Part shown: positions 1-6,427 of the stretch, piece by piece
Position numbering within the stretch: the stretch's first letter is position 1
How the letters are laid out: the number at the start of each line of letters is the position of its first letter
Source of the DNA: AC-52 sp044870295
GTDB taxonomy: Bacteria > Actinomycetota > UBA4738
DNA: 10,277 bases
Assembly (NCBI GenBank): GCA_044870295.1
Contig: JBIOYQ010000209.1
Span: forward strand, 1-10,277
Direction: 5' to 3'
The notes under the pieces: generated by a model
The model's input: only the letters and a program-made list of their open reading frames with translations
Told to the model about the DNA's origin: nothing
Database searches by the model: none
Program-made: the position numbers and the translations under genes

Positions 1-81
1 GGCGATGGGGTCGACTCGGTCGGAGATGGCGATGGGGTCGACTCGGTCGGAGATGGCGATGGGGTCGACTCGGTCGGAGAT
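1..81. repeat. Three perfect 27-bp tandem repeats
   Basis: Copies lie at 1-27, 28-54 and 55-81 and are identical base for base. The array may continue beyond the left edge. The unit is nine codons long, so copy changes keep the frame of the minus-strand gene, in which each copy encodes PSPTESTPS. Sequence just right of 81 (82-101) is a degenerate version of the same Thr/Pro coding pattern. Confidence 0.95.
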
Positions 82-527
82 GGCGTCGGAGTCGGCGTGT
101 GCCCGGGCTTAGTCGGTTGAGGAGACGGCGGCGTATAGCCGCCACCCGTCAAGTACGCGATCGATCCGCTGTACGACGACGTGGGACTGGGCGCCAGGGG
201 GTTCGAGAGCCTCGACGATTGGCTCAACGAGCTCCCGTTGGCGCCTGGCGTGCTCGAGGGCGAGAGGGACGGGATGCCCCCCGACGAACCGTCCGAGTTG
301 ATCGAGCCCGCCCTGGCCACGACGTGGTGGTCGGGCCAGGTGGCGGCCGCCACGCCGATCGCCAGCACGATCACGGCGGCGGCTCCGAACCGCATCCAGG
401 AGAAGGCGGATCGCTCGCCCCACCAATAGACCAGTCCGCCAAGCAATCCAACCAAGAGGGCGGCGAGTGCGGTCAGGGTCGTGGCGGTCATGAGCCCAAA
501 GACGATACCGTGTTTCGGTCCGGTCAT
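1..527 (-). CDS. Two-helix membrane protein with Pro/Ser/Thr-rich repeat tail (3'-partial)
   Basis: I do not recognise this gene. The frame opens at ATG 527 (read leftward) and stays open for 175 codons to the window edge, so the C-terminus is missing. An in-frame TGA about 57 nt upstream, with no ATG, GTG or TTG after it, makes ATG 527 the first usable start; a second ATG is codon 13. Residues about 8-36 and 47-64 are hydrophobic and look like two membrane helices joined by a short loop (YWWGERSAFSWMRF). Residues from about 75 on are rich in Ser, Pro, Thr and Gly, then turn into TPTPTPSP and three copies of the 9-residue unit PSPTESTPS. This looks like an extracytoplasmic stalk or linker, possibly glycosylated (inference). 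It is divergent from hemE. There is no clear Shine-Dalgarno sequence. The competing frames here are Arg-rich shadows; the membrane-helix-then-PST pattern is why I chose this one. Confidence 0.72.
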   Translation of the reverse strand, partial: MTGPKHGIVFGLMTATTLTALAALLVGLLGGLVYWWGERSAFSWMRFGAAAVIVLAIGVAAATWPDHHVVARAGSINSDGSSGGIPSLSPSSTPGANGSSLSQSSRLSNPLAPSPTSSYSGSIAYLTGGGYTPPSPQPTKPGHTPTPTPSPTESTPSPSPTESTPSPSPTESTPS

Positions 528-557
528 CGATGCCGAATTCCGGGGGGGGCGGTGTTT

Positions 558-573
558 GAGACGCCGCTGTCTC
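558..573. promoter_or_regulatory. Short dyad in the divergent spacer (possible operator)
   Basis: GAGAC at 558-562 and GTCTC at 569-573 form an inverted repeat with a 6-nt spacer. It lies in the 101-bp spacer between the minus-strand membrane gene and hemE, about 55 nt upstream of the hemE start. A run of eight G at 542-549 lies beside it. A regulator site is only a possibility: five-base arms are common by chance in GC-rich DNA. I saw no match to a known iron- or haem-responsive operator. Confidence 0.2.
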
Positions 574-614
574 GCGCCGCATCACGTTGCCCGGGCGGGC
601 GGGCCGAGCGGCGC

Positions 615-620
615 TAGGCT
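615..620 (+). promoter_or_regulatory. Probable -10 box of hemE, leaderless type
   Basis: TAGGCT fits the TANNNT form of actinobacterial -10 boxes and ends 8 nt before the GTG at 629. Transcription would begin at or within a base or two of the start codon, giving a leaderless mRNA. The absence of a Shine-Dalgarno sequence before GTG 629 agrees with this. No convincing -35 box is seen: TTGCCC at 587-592 is about 22 bp away, which is too far. Confidence 0.5.
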
Positions 621-628
621 GTTCGACC

Positions 629-1711
629 GTGACGCCGACAGCGCCCGTTCCTGAAGACTTCAACGACCGGTTCCTCCGGGCGTGCCGCCGCGAGCCCGTC
701 GACCGGACGCCGGTCTGGTTCATGCGACAGGCCGGCAGGTACCTGCCCGAATACCGCGAGCTACGTGGAACCGGCGACGTCCTGCAGCTGGCCGCCGATC
801 CCGCCCTGGCGGCGGAGATCACGTTGCTGCCACTGAGGCGGATGGACGTGGACGCCGCCATCCTCTTCTCCGACATCATGGTCCCGCTGGCGGCGGTCGG
901 GGTCGCCGTGCGGATCGAACCGGGCGTCGGTCCCGTCATCGATGAGCCGCTCCGTTCGGTGGCGGACGCGCCGCGGCTCGGACCCTTCGATGCGCAGGCA
1001 GACGTCCCACACGTCCTGGAAACGATCCGGCTGCTGCGGAAGGAACTGAAGGTGCCACTGATTGGGTTCGCCGGAGCCCCGTTCACCCTTGCCAGCTATC
1101 TGATCGAGGGGGGGCCGTCCAGGTCGTTCGAGCGGACCAAGGCTTTCATGCACGGCGAACCCGCCGACTGGGACTGGTTGATGCGCACGCTCGGCGTCAT
1201 GGTGCTGGACTTTCTCAAGGCCCAGGTCGAAGCCGGTGCTCAGGCCGTTCAGGTCTTCGACAGCTGGGTCGGCGCGTTGGATCCGGACGACTACGTCCGG
1301 TTCGTCCTGCCGGTGATGCGAGACCTCTTCGAGGGGCTGGCGGACGCGGACGTGCCGCGGATCCACTTCGGCGTGGGAACCGGTGAGCTCCTGGCCTCGA
1401 TGCGCCAGGCCGGCTCGGACGTGATCGGCGTGGACTGGAGGGTGCCTCTGCACGAGGCGTGGGAGCGGGTGGGGTTCGACGTGGGCGTCCAGGGCAACCT
1501 GGACCCGGCCGTGTGCCTGGCGCCATGGGATGCCGTCGAGCCGAAAGCGCTGGCGGTGTTGCGCCGAGCCGCCGGCCGCGACGGGCACGTGTTCAACCTC
1601 GGCCACGGCGTGCTGCCGGGAACGCCCGTGGAGAACCTCCAGCGTCTGGTCGAGCTGGTGCACGCGCGGACCGAGCGGGGGAGTGACACCTTCATCGGTG
1701 ACGCTCCATGA
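629..1711 (+). CDS. hemE: Uroporphyrinogen decarboxylase
   Basis: HemE decarboxylates the four acetate side chains of uroporphyrinogen III to give coproporphyrinogen III, in the cytoplasm and without a cofactor. The product is 360 aa, normal for the family. Family blocks run in order: PVWFMRQAGRYLPEYR (28-43) with the substrate-binding arginines R33 and R37; AILFSDIMVP (77-86) with D82, equivalent to the catalytic Asp86 of the human enzyme; then GFAGAPFTLASYLIEGG, FDSWVGALDPDDY, HFGVGTGELL, VQGNLDP and FNLGHGVLPGTP. I chose GTG 629 because homology begins soon after it and a -10 box sits just upstream. The frame is open back to TTG 587, but those 14 extra residues look non-native. It is the first gene of the haem operon and its stop overlaps the hemH start (ATGA). 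Confidence 0.97.
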   Translation: MTPTAPVPEDFNDRFLRACRREPVDRTPVWFMRQAGRYLPEYRELRGTGDVLQLAADPALAAEITLLPLRRMDVDAAILFSDIMVPLAAVGVAVRIEPGVGPVIDEPLRSVADAPRLGPFDAQADVPHVLETIRLLRKELKVPLIGFAGAPFTLASYLIEGGPSRSFERTKAFMHGEPADWDWLMRTLGVMVLDFLKAQVEAGAQAVQVFDSWVGALDPDDYVRFVLPVMRDLFEGLADADVPRIHFGVGTGELLASMRQAGSDVIGVDWRVPLHEAWERVGFDVGVQGNLDPAVCLAPWDAVEPKALAVLRRAAGRDGHVFNLGHGVLPGTPVENLQRLVELVHARTERGSDTFIGDAP

Positions 1712-2685
1712 GCCCCCCGCCAGTGGGAGTCCTGGCGATGGCCTATGGAACAGCCTCGGGCCCCGACGACGTGGAGCGCTACTACACGGACATCCGTGGA
1801 GGCCGGGCTCCCGATCCCCAGCACCTCGAGGAGCTGAAGTCACGCTACGCGGCCATCGGCAACCGGTTCCCGCTGCTGGAGATCACCGAGGCCCAGGCCG
1901 AAGGGTTGGAGCGAGCGTTGAACGACGGCGGCGATGATCGCGGGTTCCGGGTCTACCTCGGCATGAAGCACTCGCCACCGTTCATCGCGGAGGGTGTGGC
2001 CCGGATGCGGGACGACGGGATCGAGCGGGCGGTGGGCCTGGTGCTCGCCCCGCACTGGTCCGGCATGTCCGTGCAGACCTACGTCGACCGGGTGGAGAAG
2101 GCGGTGGCCGATGGCGGTCCAGCCTTCACCTACGTCCGACAGTGGTACGACCACCCTGCCTTTCTCGAGCTGTTGGCCCGGCGGGTCGCGATGGCCATCG
2201 ATTCGTTGCCGAGTGACGCCCGGGCGGGGGCCGCGGTGATCGTCTCGGCGCACAGCCTCCCGACGCGGGCCCTCCCCGACGGAAGCCTGCGGTGCAAGGC
2301 GTGCGATCTTTGTCCGGAGGGCTGCCGATATGTCGCGCAGCTCCAGGACACCCGGGGTCGGCTGGCTGCGCTCGTCGGGACGGGAACCTTCGTCACGGCC
2401 TGGCAGAGTGCGGGTCGCACCCCAGATCCCTGGTGGGGTCCGTCCGTGGACGACGCGATCCAGGACCTCGCCGGGGCGGGGTACCCGGCCGTGGTGGCGT
2501 GCTCGGCGGGATTCGTCGCCGACCACTTGGAGATCCTGTACGACCTGGACGTCGAGGCCCGGGCCGTCGCCGAGGAAGCTGGCATCGCCTTCGCCCGGAC
2601 GGAGATGCCCAACGCGGAACCGATGTTCGTCGGCGTGCTGGCCGACGTGGTTCGACGTCACCTGTCGAGCGAGGCAACGGGATGA
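1708..2685 (+). CDS. hemH (cpfC): Coproporphyrin III ferrochelatase with Fe-S cysteine motif
   Basis: The enzyme inserts Fe2+ into coproporphyrin III (CPD pathway); in older annotation it is protoporphyrin ferrochelatase. The 325-aa protein follows the Bacillus subtilis enzyme closely as I recall it. Y13 lies in VLAMAYGTA, RYYTDIRGG follows, YLGMKHSPPFI is at 83-93, the catalytic histidine is H182 in VSAHSLP, WQSAGRTPDPWWGP is at 232-244, and E275 is the metal-site Glu in FVADHLEILYD. An added segment carries C196, C199, C202 and C206 (C-x2-C-x2-C-x3-C). Four clustered internal cysteines are known to ligate a [2Fe-2S] cluster in some bacterial ferrochelatases, so a cluster is likely here. The start ATG overlaps the hemE stop by 4 nt, which suggests translational coupling. 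The presence of hemQ in the same operon supports coproporphyrin as the substrate. Confidence 0.96.
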   Translation: MSPPPVGVLAMAYGTASGPDDVERYYTDIRGGRAPDPQHLEELKSRYAAIGNRFPLLEITEAQAEGLERALNDGGDDRGFRVYLGMKHSPPFIAEGVARMRDDGIERAVGLVLAPHWSGMSVQTYVDRVEKAVADGGPAFTYVRQWYDHPAFLELLARRVAMAIDSLPSDARAGAAVIVSAHSLPTRALPDGSLRCKACDLCPEGCRYVAQLQDTRGRLAALVGTGTFVTAWQSAGRTPDPWWGPSVDDAIQDLAGAGYPAVVACSAGFVADHLEILYDLDVEARAVAEEAGIAFARTEMPNAEPMFVGVLADVVRRHLSSEATG

Positions 2686-4142
2686 GCGCCCGGAAGCGGT
2701 CCGACGCCCGGCACGTGGTCGTGGTCGGGGCCGGCATCGCCGGGCTGGCCACGGCGTATCGGCTGTTGACGAGCTCCGCTGGGGAGCCGATCGAGGTCAC
2801 CGTCCTAGAGGCCGGGCGCCGGGCCGGGGGCAAGTTGTGGACCACCGACCTCGGCGGGATGCCCGTCGAGGCCGGCGCGGACTCCTTCGTCGTTCGCAAG
2901 CCGTGGGCCGTGGAGCTGTGCAGGGAGCTCGGCCTCCAGGACGACGTGGTCATCCCGGCCGCCATGGGCGCCTCCGTGTGGACCTCTCGCGGTCTGGTGC
3001 CCTACCCGGATCGCGCGCCCTTCGGCATCCCGAGCGACCTCGGCGACCTCCTGGGGTGGCCCGGGCTCGGGCGCCCAGCCAAGCTGCGCGCCCTGTTGGA
3101 TCTGGTGAAGCCGGCGCGAAGGTTCGATGGCGACCAGGCGCTCGGGGCGCTGCTCCGGAGGCGCCTCGGGTCCGGCGTGGCCGGGACCATGCTCGAACCG
3201 CTCCTGGCGGGTCTGCACGCCGGAGACCCCTTGAAGCTCTCGCTGTTGGCGACGTTCCCGGAGCTGGCTGCGTGGGAGCGGCAACAGGGCAGCCTGTTGC
3301 GAGGAGCACGCGCGGCCGCCAACGCGGCGCGAGAGGAACAGGGTCGGCAGCCGATGTTCGCCACGGTGTGGGGTGGCCTGGCCCGTCTAGTCGAGCGCCT
3401 CGTGATCAGGATCGGAGGCGACCGGGTCCTCCTCGACGCGCCGGTGGGAACCGTCGATCGCTCCGGGGGTGCGCTGTCGGTCGAGTCCGGGGCGAGGCGG
3501 CATCAGGCCGACGCCGTGGTGCTGACCACGCCTGCCTTCGAGACGGCTCGCCTGGTCGGGCCGCTGAGCGGCGAGGCGTCCCGACAGCTCGCGGCGATCC
3601 CCTATGCGTCCACCGCCGTCGTCCACCTGGTGTATCAGGAGAAGACGGCCGACCTGCTCCCCGACGGGACCGGGTTCGTCGTGCCCGCCGGGCGCTCGAT
3701 CATGACGGCTTGTACGTGGGTCTCGAGGAAGTGGCCGAACGAGTCGTTCGGAGATCGGGCCGTGGTGCGGTGCTTCGTCGGGCGATCCGGAGACCAACGC
3801 TTCGCCGAGATGACCGACTCCGATCTGACGGCGACCGTGGCGGCGGACGTGGCTCGTGCCCTGGGCGCCGCCACGTTGGGAGAGCCGGTGAAGACGCGAG
3901 TGCTACGGTGGAACCGCGCGATGCCGCAGTACGAGGTTGGTCATCTGGAGCGAGTGGCGGCGATCGAGGACGCGCTGGTCGGTGAGTGTCCAGGTGTCTT
4001 CGTCACGGGCTCGGCCTATCGAGGCGTCGGCATCGCTGATTGCGTGCGGCAGGCCGGGGAGGCTGCGGAGCGAGTGGTCGAGCACCTGGCCGGAGCCGAT
4101 CATGCTCGGCCCGAACGGGAGGCGATCTCGTGGACGACGTGA
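2682..4142 (+). CDS. hemG (cgoX): Coproporphyrinogen III oxidase, FAD-dependent (HemG/HemY family)
   Basis: This flavoenzyme removes six electrons from coproporphyrinogen III, using O2, to give coproporphyrin III; older annotation calls the family protoporphyrinogen oxidase (HemY). The product is 486 aa, the usual size. The N-terminal dinucleotide-binding motif is VVVGAGIAGLATAYRL, with GxGxxG at 16-21, followed by the conserved EAGRRAGGKLWT and EAGADSFV. The C-terminal FAD-contact block GSAYRGVGIADCV starts near residue 443. The frame is open well upstream of 2682, but ATG 2682 overlaps the hemH stop by 4 nt (ATGA), and the residues just after it lead straight into the FAD fold. The 3' end overlaps hemQ by 13 nt. 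No membrane segment is obvious, so it is probably soluble or peripheral. Coproporphyrinogen rather than protoporphyrinogen as substrate is inferred from hemQ in the operon. Confidence 0.95.
   Translation: MSARKRSDARHVVVVGAGIAGLATAYRLLTSSAGEPIEVTVLEAGRRAGGKLWTTDLGGMPVEAGADSFVVRKPWAVELCRELGLQDDVVIPAAMGASVWTSRGLVPYPDRAPFGIPSDLGDLLGWPGLGRPAKLRALLDLVKPARRFDGDQALGALLRRRLGSGVAGTMLEPLLAGLHAGDPLKLSLLATFPELAAWERQQGSLLRGARAAANAAREEQGRQPMFATVWGGLARLVERLVIRIGGDRVLLDAPVGTVDRSGGALSVESGARRHQADAVVLTTPAFETARLVGPLSGEASRQLAAIPYASTAVVHLVYQEKTADLLPDGTGFVVPAGRSIMTACTWVSRKWPNESFGDRAVVRCFVGRSGDQRFAEMTDSDLTATVAADVARALGAATLGEPVKTRVLRWNRAMPQYEVGHLERVAAIEDALVGECPGVFVTGSAYRGVGIADCVRQAGEAAERVVEHLAGADHARPEREAISWTT
4117..4122 (+). 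promoter_or_regulatory. Shine-Dalgarno sequence for hemQ
   Basis: GGGAGG lies 7 nt before GTG 4130. It decides the hemQ start in favour of GTG 4130 over upstream in-frame codons, which would add about 30 Arg/Gly-rich residues unlike the family. Confidence 0.75.
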
Positions 4143-4801
4143 CGTTTGCCTACTACCCGGTGTTCAAAGGAAAGGACGGGCTTCGCGATCGTTCCCCAGG
4201 CGACCTCGATCAGATCGCTCACGAAGCAGAACTCCTCCTGAAGGAGTGGTCCGCCCGGGTGACCGTACGGGGTACCTACTCCGCGGTGGGGTTCCGGCCC
4301 GACGCCGAGTTGATGATGTGGTGGGTAGGCCATTCCTCTGACGACCTCCAGGATCTTCTGGTGGCCTTTCGACGGGGAGCGCTCGGCCGCCGGCTGGAGC
4401 TGACGCACGCCTTCCTCGGAGTGGTGCGGCCGGCGGAGTTCGCCAAGGACCACGTTCCGAACTTCCTCAAGGGCGAACCCGCCAAGCGGTATCTGTCCGT
4501 CTACCCCTTCGTCCGAACGCCAGAGTGGTACCTGCTTCCGGCCGACGAGCGGTCCGCCCTCCTTCGCGAGCACGGTGAGATGGGACGGGAGTTCCCCGAT
4601 GTGCTCGCCAACACCACCAGCGCGTTCGGCCTGGGGGATTGGGAGTGGATCCTGGCCTTCGAGGCCGACGACCTTGCCCGTCTGGTCGATTGCCTCCGCC
4701 GGCTTCGGGACTCCAGCTCGCGCCTGTACGTCAAGGAGGAAGTCCCCTTCATCACGGGCATCCGGAAGGACCTGGTGGAGGCGGTCCGCGACCTGGCCTG
4801 A
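4130..4801 (+). CDS. hemQ (chdC): Coprohaem decarboxylase (chlorite-dismutase family, HemQ)
   Basis: ChdC oxidatively decarboxylates coprohaem III to haem b with H2O2, the last step of the CPD pathway. From GTG 4130 the product is 223 aa, typical for the family. Visible features are FAYYPVFKGKDGLRD near the N-terminus, the catalytic Tyr in SVYPF (Y125), the proximal haem ligand in LREHGEMGR (H148), and the C-terminal EEVPFITGIRK. H108 in AKDHVPNF lies 17 residues before Y125, where actinobacterial enzymes have a distal histidine. The position of the distal Gln of Firmicutes enzymes appears to be A160. These residue matches come from remembered alignments and are moderately sure. The start overlaps hemG by 13 nt and has a good Shine-Dalgarno sequence. 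It ends the haem operon; a GC hairpin begins 4 nt after the stop. Confidence 0.95.
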   Translation: MDDVTFAYYPVFKGKDGLRDRSPGDLDQIAHEAELLLKEWSARVTVRGTYSAVGFRPDAELMMWWVGHSSDDLQDLLVAFRRGALGRRLELTHAFLGVVRPAEFAKDHVPNFLKGEPAKRYLSVYPFVRTPEWYLLPADERSALLREHGEMGREFPDVLANTTSAFGLGDWEWILAFEADDLARLVDCLRRLRDSSSRLYVKEEVPFITGIRKDLVEAVRDLA

Positions 4802-4805
4802 GGAG

Positions 4806-4820
4806 CACCCGGGCCGGGTG
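4806..4820 (+). terminator. GC-rich hairpin after hemQ, possible terminator
   Basis: CACCCG (4806-4811) pairs perfectly with CGGGTG (4815-4820) around a 3-nt loop, 4 nt after the hemQ stop. A weaker dyad, ACTGT/ACAGT, follows at 4828-4847. There is no T-run, so this is not a classical intrinsic terminator, although GC-rich Actinomycetota often lack the T-run. The position at the end of the haem operon is the main support. Confidence 0.4.
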
Positions 4821-4935
4821 AAGGGCAACTGTAAGGGCCCGAACAGTGAGCGGAGTCCCATGGCAGCCACTCGGGACGTCAAACCCAGGAAATCGGAACG
4901 CATGAGCGCCCCGGTTTGGGGGAATCCAATCAAGG

Positions 4936-5412
4936 ATGGTGTGGGTCGTCCTCGTCTTGGCAGCCGTGAGCTGGCTGGTAGTGACAATGATCCCGGTGGA
5001 GGAATCCGGTCGCTCCGCTTCGGTCACCTCCAGGTTGTCTGCCCGCTTCAGTGGACTGGCGCACGGGCTGGCCGATCGATGGCCCCAGTTCATCGCCCGG
5101 CCCTCGGAACTGGGTCGTCGCGCCCTCGTTGGAGTGGGACAGGCGACGCGCGTCCTTGCCGTGGCGGTCGGCCGCGAGGCGGGCCGCGCAGCGCGTTCTG
5201 CTCGGCAGCGAACCCGCCAGCGGCGCGTGGCGACGCTCGAGCCCGGTTGGTCCATCCCCGCGGCCGATCGGTCGCCGCGTGTTCGCGGTGACGGCTTCCG
5301 GAGTCGCCTGGTGGCGCTGGTCGAGTTGATCCTGTTCGTGGTGCTGGTGAGCGCGCTGTTCGCCGGCGTCATCGCGGCGGCGGCACTCAAGATCGGGCAC
5401 CTCGGAACCTGA
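4936..5412 (+). CDS. Small unassigned protein with terminal membrane helices
   Basis: I do not recognise this 158-aa protein. It starts with a hydrophobic stretch (VWVVLVLAAVSWLVVTM, about 2-18), which could be a membrane anchor or uncleaved signal. A long basic middle follows, with an Arg-rich patch at about 80-97 (GREAGRAARSARQRTRQRR). A strong hydrophobic helix lies near the C-terminus (about 125-151, containing LILFVVLVSALFAGVIAAAA). A hairpin with both ends in the membrane and the basic part in the cytoplasm is the simplest topology (inference). The start is uncertain: ATG 4936 has AAGG touching it, GTG 4939 would have it 3 nt away, and GGGGGA at 4918-4923 is 12 nt from the ATG. It lies 134 nt after hemQ and 48 nt before moxR, so it may be transcribed alone. 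The membrane pattern argues for a real gene over a chance frame. Confidence 0.6.
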   Translation: MVWVVLVLAAVSWLVVTMIPVEESGRSASVTSRLSARFSGLAHGLADRWPQFIARPSELGRRALVGVGQATRVLAVAVGREAGRAARSARQRTRQRRVATLEPGWSIPAADRSPRVRGDGFRSRLVALVELILFVVLVSALFAGVIAAAALKIGHLGT

Positions 5413-5448
5413 CGCCCGTTCCCCGGCCCCAATCGTGTTCCTCGCGTC

Positions 5449-5454
5449 TATCCT
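5449..5454 (+). promoter_or_regulatory. Probable -10 box of moxR, leaderless type
   Basis: TATCCT matches TANNNT and ends exactly 6 nt before ATG 5461, so transcription would start at the A of the start codon. No Shine-Dalgarno sequence precedes the ATG. No clear -35 box is seen. This gives the MoxR-DUF58-DUF4129-pirin group its own promoter inside the 48-bp spacer. Confidence 0.55.
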
Positions 5455-5460
5455 GTCCGC

Positions 5461-6417
5461 ATGGCTGACGTGGACGCGGCCCGGGCATTCTTCTCCGCGC
5501 TGTCCGAGCGGATCGAGGGGCGGCTGTTCGGGGTTCGCGACGCACTTCGCCTGGTGCTGGTCGGCATCCTCACGGACTCCCACGTCCTGATCGACGATGT
5601 CCCGGGCGTCGGCAAGACCACCCTGGTTCGCATGCTGGCCAGCCTCCTGGGGCTGCGGTTCTCCCGCGTCCAGTTCACGCCGGACCTGATGCCGTCGGAC
5701 ATCACCGGGACCTCCGTCCTGAATCTGAAGACCCAGGACTTCGAGTTCCGGCCCGGACCGATCTTTACCGAGGTCCTGCTGGCCGACGAGATCAATCGAG
5801 CCACCCCGAAGACGCAGGCCGCTCTGCTGGAGGCCATGCAGGAACGCCAGGTGACCGTGGACGGCGTGACCTATCCGCTCCCCGATCCGTTCTTCGTGCT
5901 GGCAACGCAGAATCCCGTCGAGCTCGAGGGGACGTTCCCCTTGCCCGAGGCCCAGCTCGACCGATTCCTCCTCCGCGTCCGCATGGGCTACCCGGAGGCC
6001 CGGGACGAGGAGCGCATCCTGACCATGGGCCGCGGTGGCCGGGTGCTTCCGTCGACGCCCATGCCCGACGCGCCGGACCTGGTGGGTCTCCGCGCGCTCA
6101 TCGACCAGGTTCGGATCGAGCCTCCCGTCCGCACGTACGCCGTCGCTCTGGCCAGGGCGACCCGCGACCATCCCGACGTGCAGGTCGGGGCCAGTCCGCG
6201 CGCCATCGAGCACATGGGCGACGCGGCCCGGGCGCGAGCCCTGTTGGACGGGCGGGACTTCGTCCTGCCCGACGACGTCAAGTCGCTGGCCCGGCCGGTG
6301 TTCGCCCATCGACTGGTGCTGACCACCGACGCCCGGATCAGAGATCGTCGGATCGACGAGGTCCTCACCGAGGTGCTGGAGGAGGTTCCCGTCCCGGTGG
6401 AGTTCCAGGGGGCGTAG
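5461..6417 (+). CDS. MoxR-family AAA+ ATPase
   Basis: MoxR ATPases are cytoplasmic chaperone-like AAA+ proteins, usually encoded beside DUF58 proteins and thought to help assemble or activate envelope or metal-binding complexes. The product is 318 aa, the normal size. Walker A is DVPGVGKTT (46-54); the first Gly is Asp, a variant common in this family. Also visible are QFTPDLMPSDITGT (71-84), Walker B VLLADEINRATPKTQAALLEAMQE (starting at 105), the sensor-1 region LATQNPVELEGTFPLPEAQLDRF (starting at 147), and a sensor-2-like GASPRAIEH (243-251). The start is ATG 5461, supported by the -10 box placed for leaderless transcription. The DUF58 gene begins 10 nt after the stop. The client is unknown; the neighbours suggest a membrane or cell-wall process. 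Confidence 0.95.
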   Translation: MADVDAARAFFSALSERIEGRLFGVRDALRLVLVGILTDSHVLIDDVPGVGKTTLVRMLASLLGLRFSRVQFTPDLMPSDITGTSVLNLKTQDFEFRPGPIFTEVLLADEINRATPKTQAALLEAMQERQVTVDGVTYPLPDPFFVLATQNPVELEGTFPLPEAQLDRFLLRVRMGYPEARDEERILTMGRGGRVLPSTPMPDAPDLVGLRALIDQVRIEPPVRTYAVALARATRDHPDVQVGASPRAIEHMGDAARARALLDGRDFVLPDDVKSLARPVFAHRLVLTTDARIRDRRIDEVLTEVLEEVPVPVEFQGA

Positions 6418-6427
6418 GCAGGGCGCC

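Noticed and set aside
1..81. CRISPR array at the left edge
   Set aside because: The 27-bp repeats are directly adjacent with no unique spacers, and they encode a regular 9-residue unit within an open frame.
99..617. Plus-strand open frame of 172 codons opposite the left-edge membrane protein
   Set aside because: Arg/Gly-rich with no hydrophobic or domain pattern. The minus-strand frame over the same DNA gives two membrane helices and a regular PST tail.
587..628. TTG 587 as the hemE start
   Set aside because: It would add 14 Arg/Ala-rich residues with no family match and would place the start upstream of the likely -10 box at 615-620. GTG 629 fits family length.
528..628. Haem- or iron-responsive regulatory site upstream of hemE
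   Set aside because: I looked for an iron-repressor-type palindrome or other known operator and saw none; only a five-base-arm dyad is present.
2292..2681. N-terminal extension of hemG inside hemH
   Set aside because: The frame is merely open. The extension is Arg/Gly-rich shadow sequence, and ATG 2682 overlaps the hemH stop in the usual ATGA form.
2330..3985. Open frame of 551 codons on the plus strand overlapping hemH and hemG
   Set aside because: It is Arg/Gly/Pro-rich, shows no motif, and runs out of frame through two clearly recognisable haem enzymes.
4828..4847. Second dyad after hemQ, ACTGT/ACAGT, as a terminator
   Set aside because: Only five base pairs with a 10-nt loop and no T-run; too weak to call separately from the hairpin at 4806-4820.
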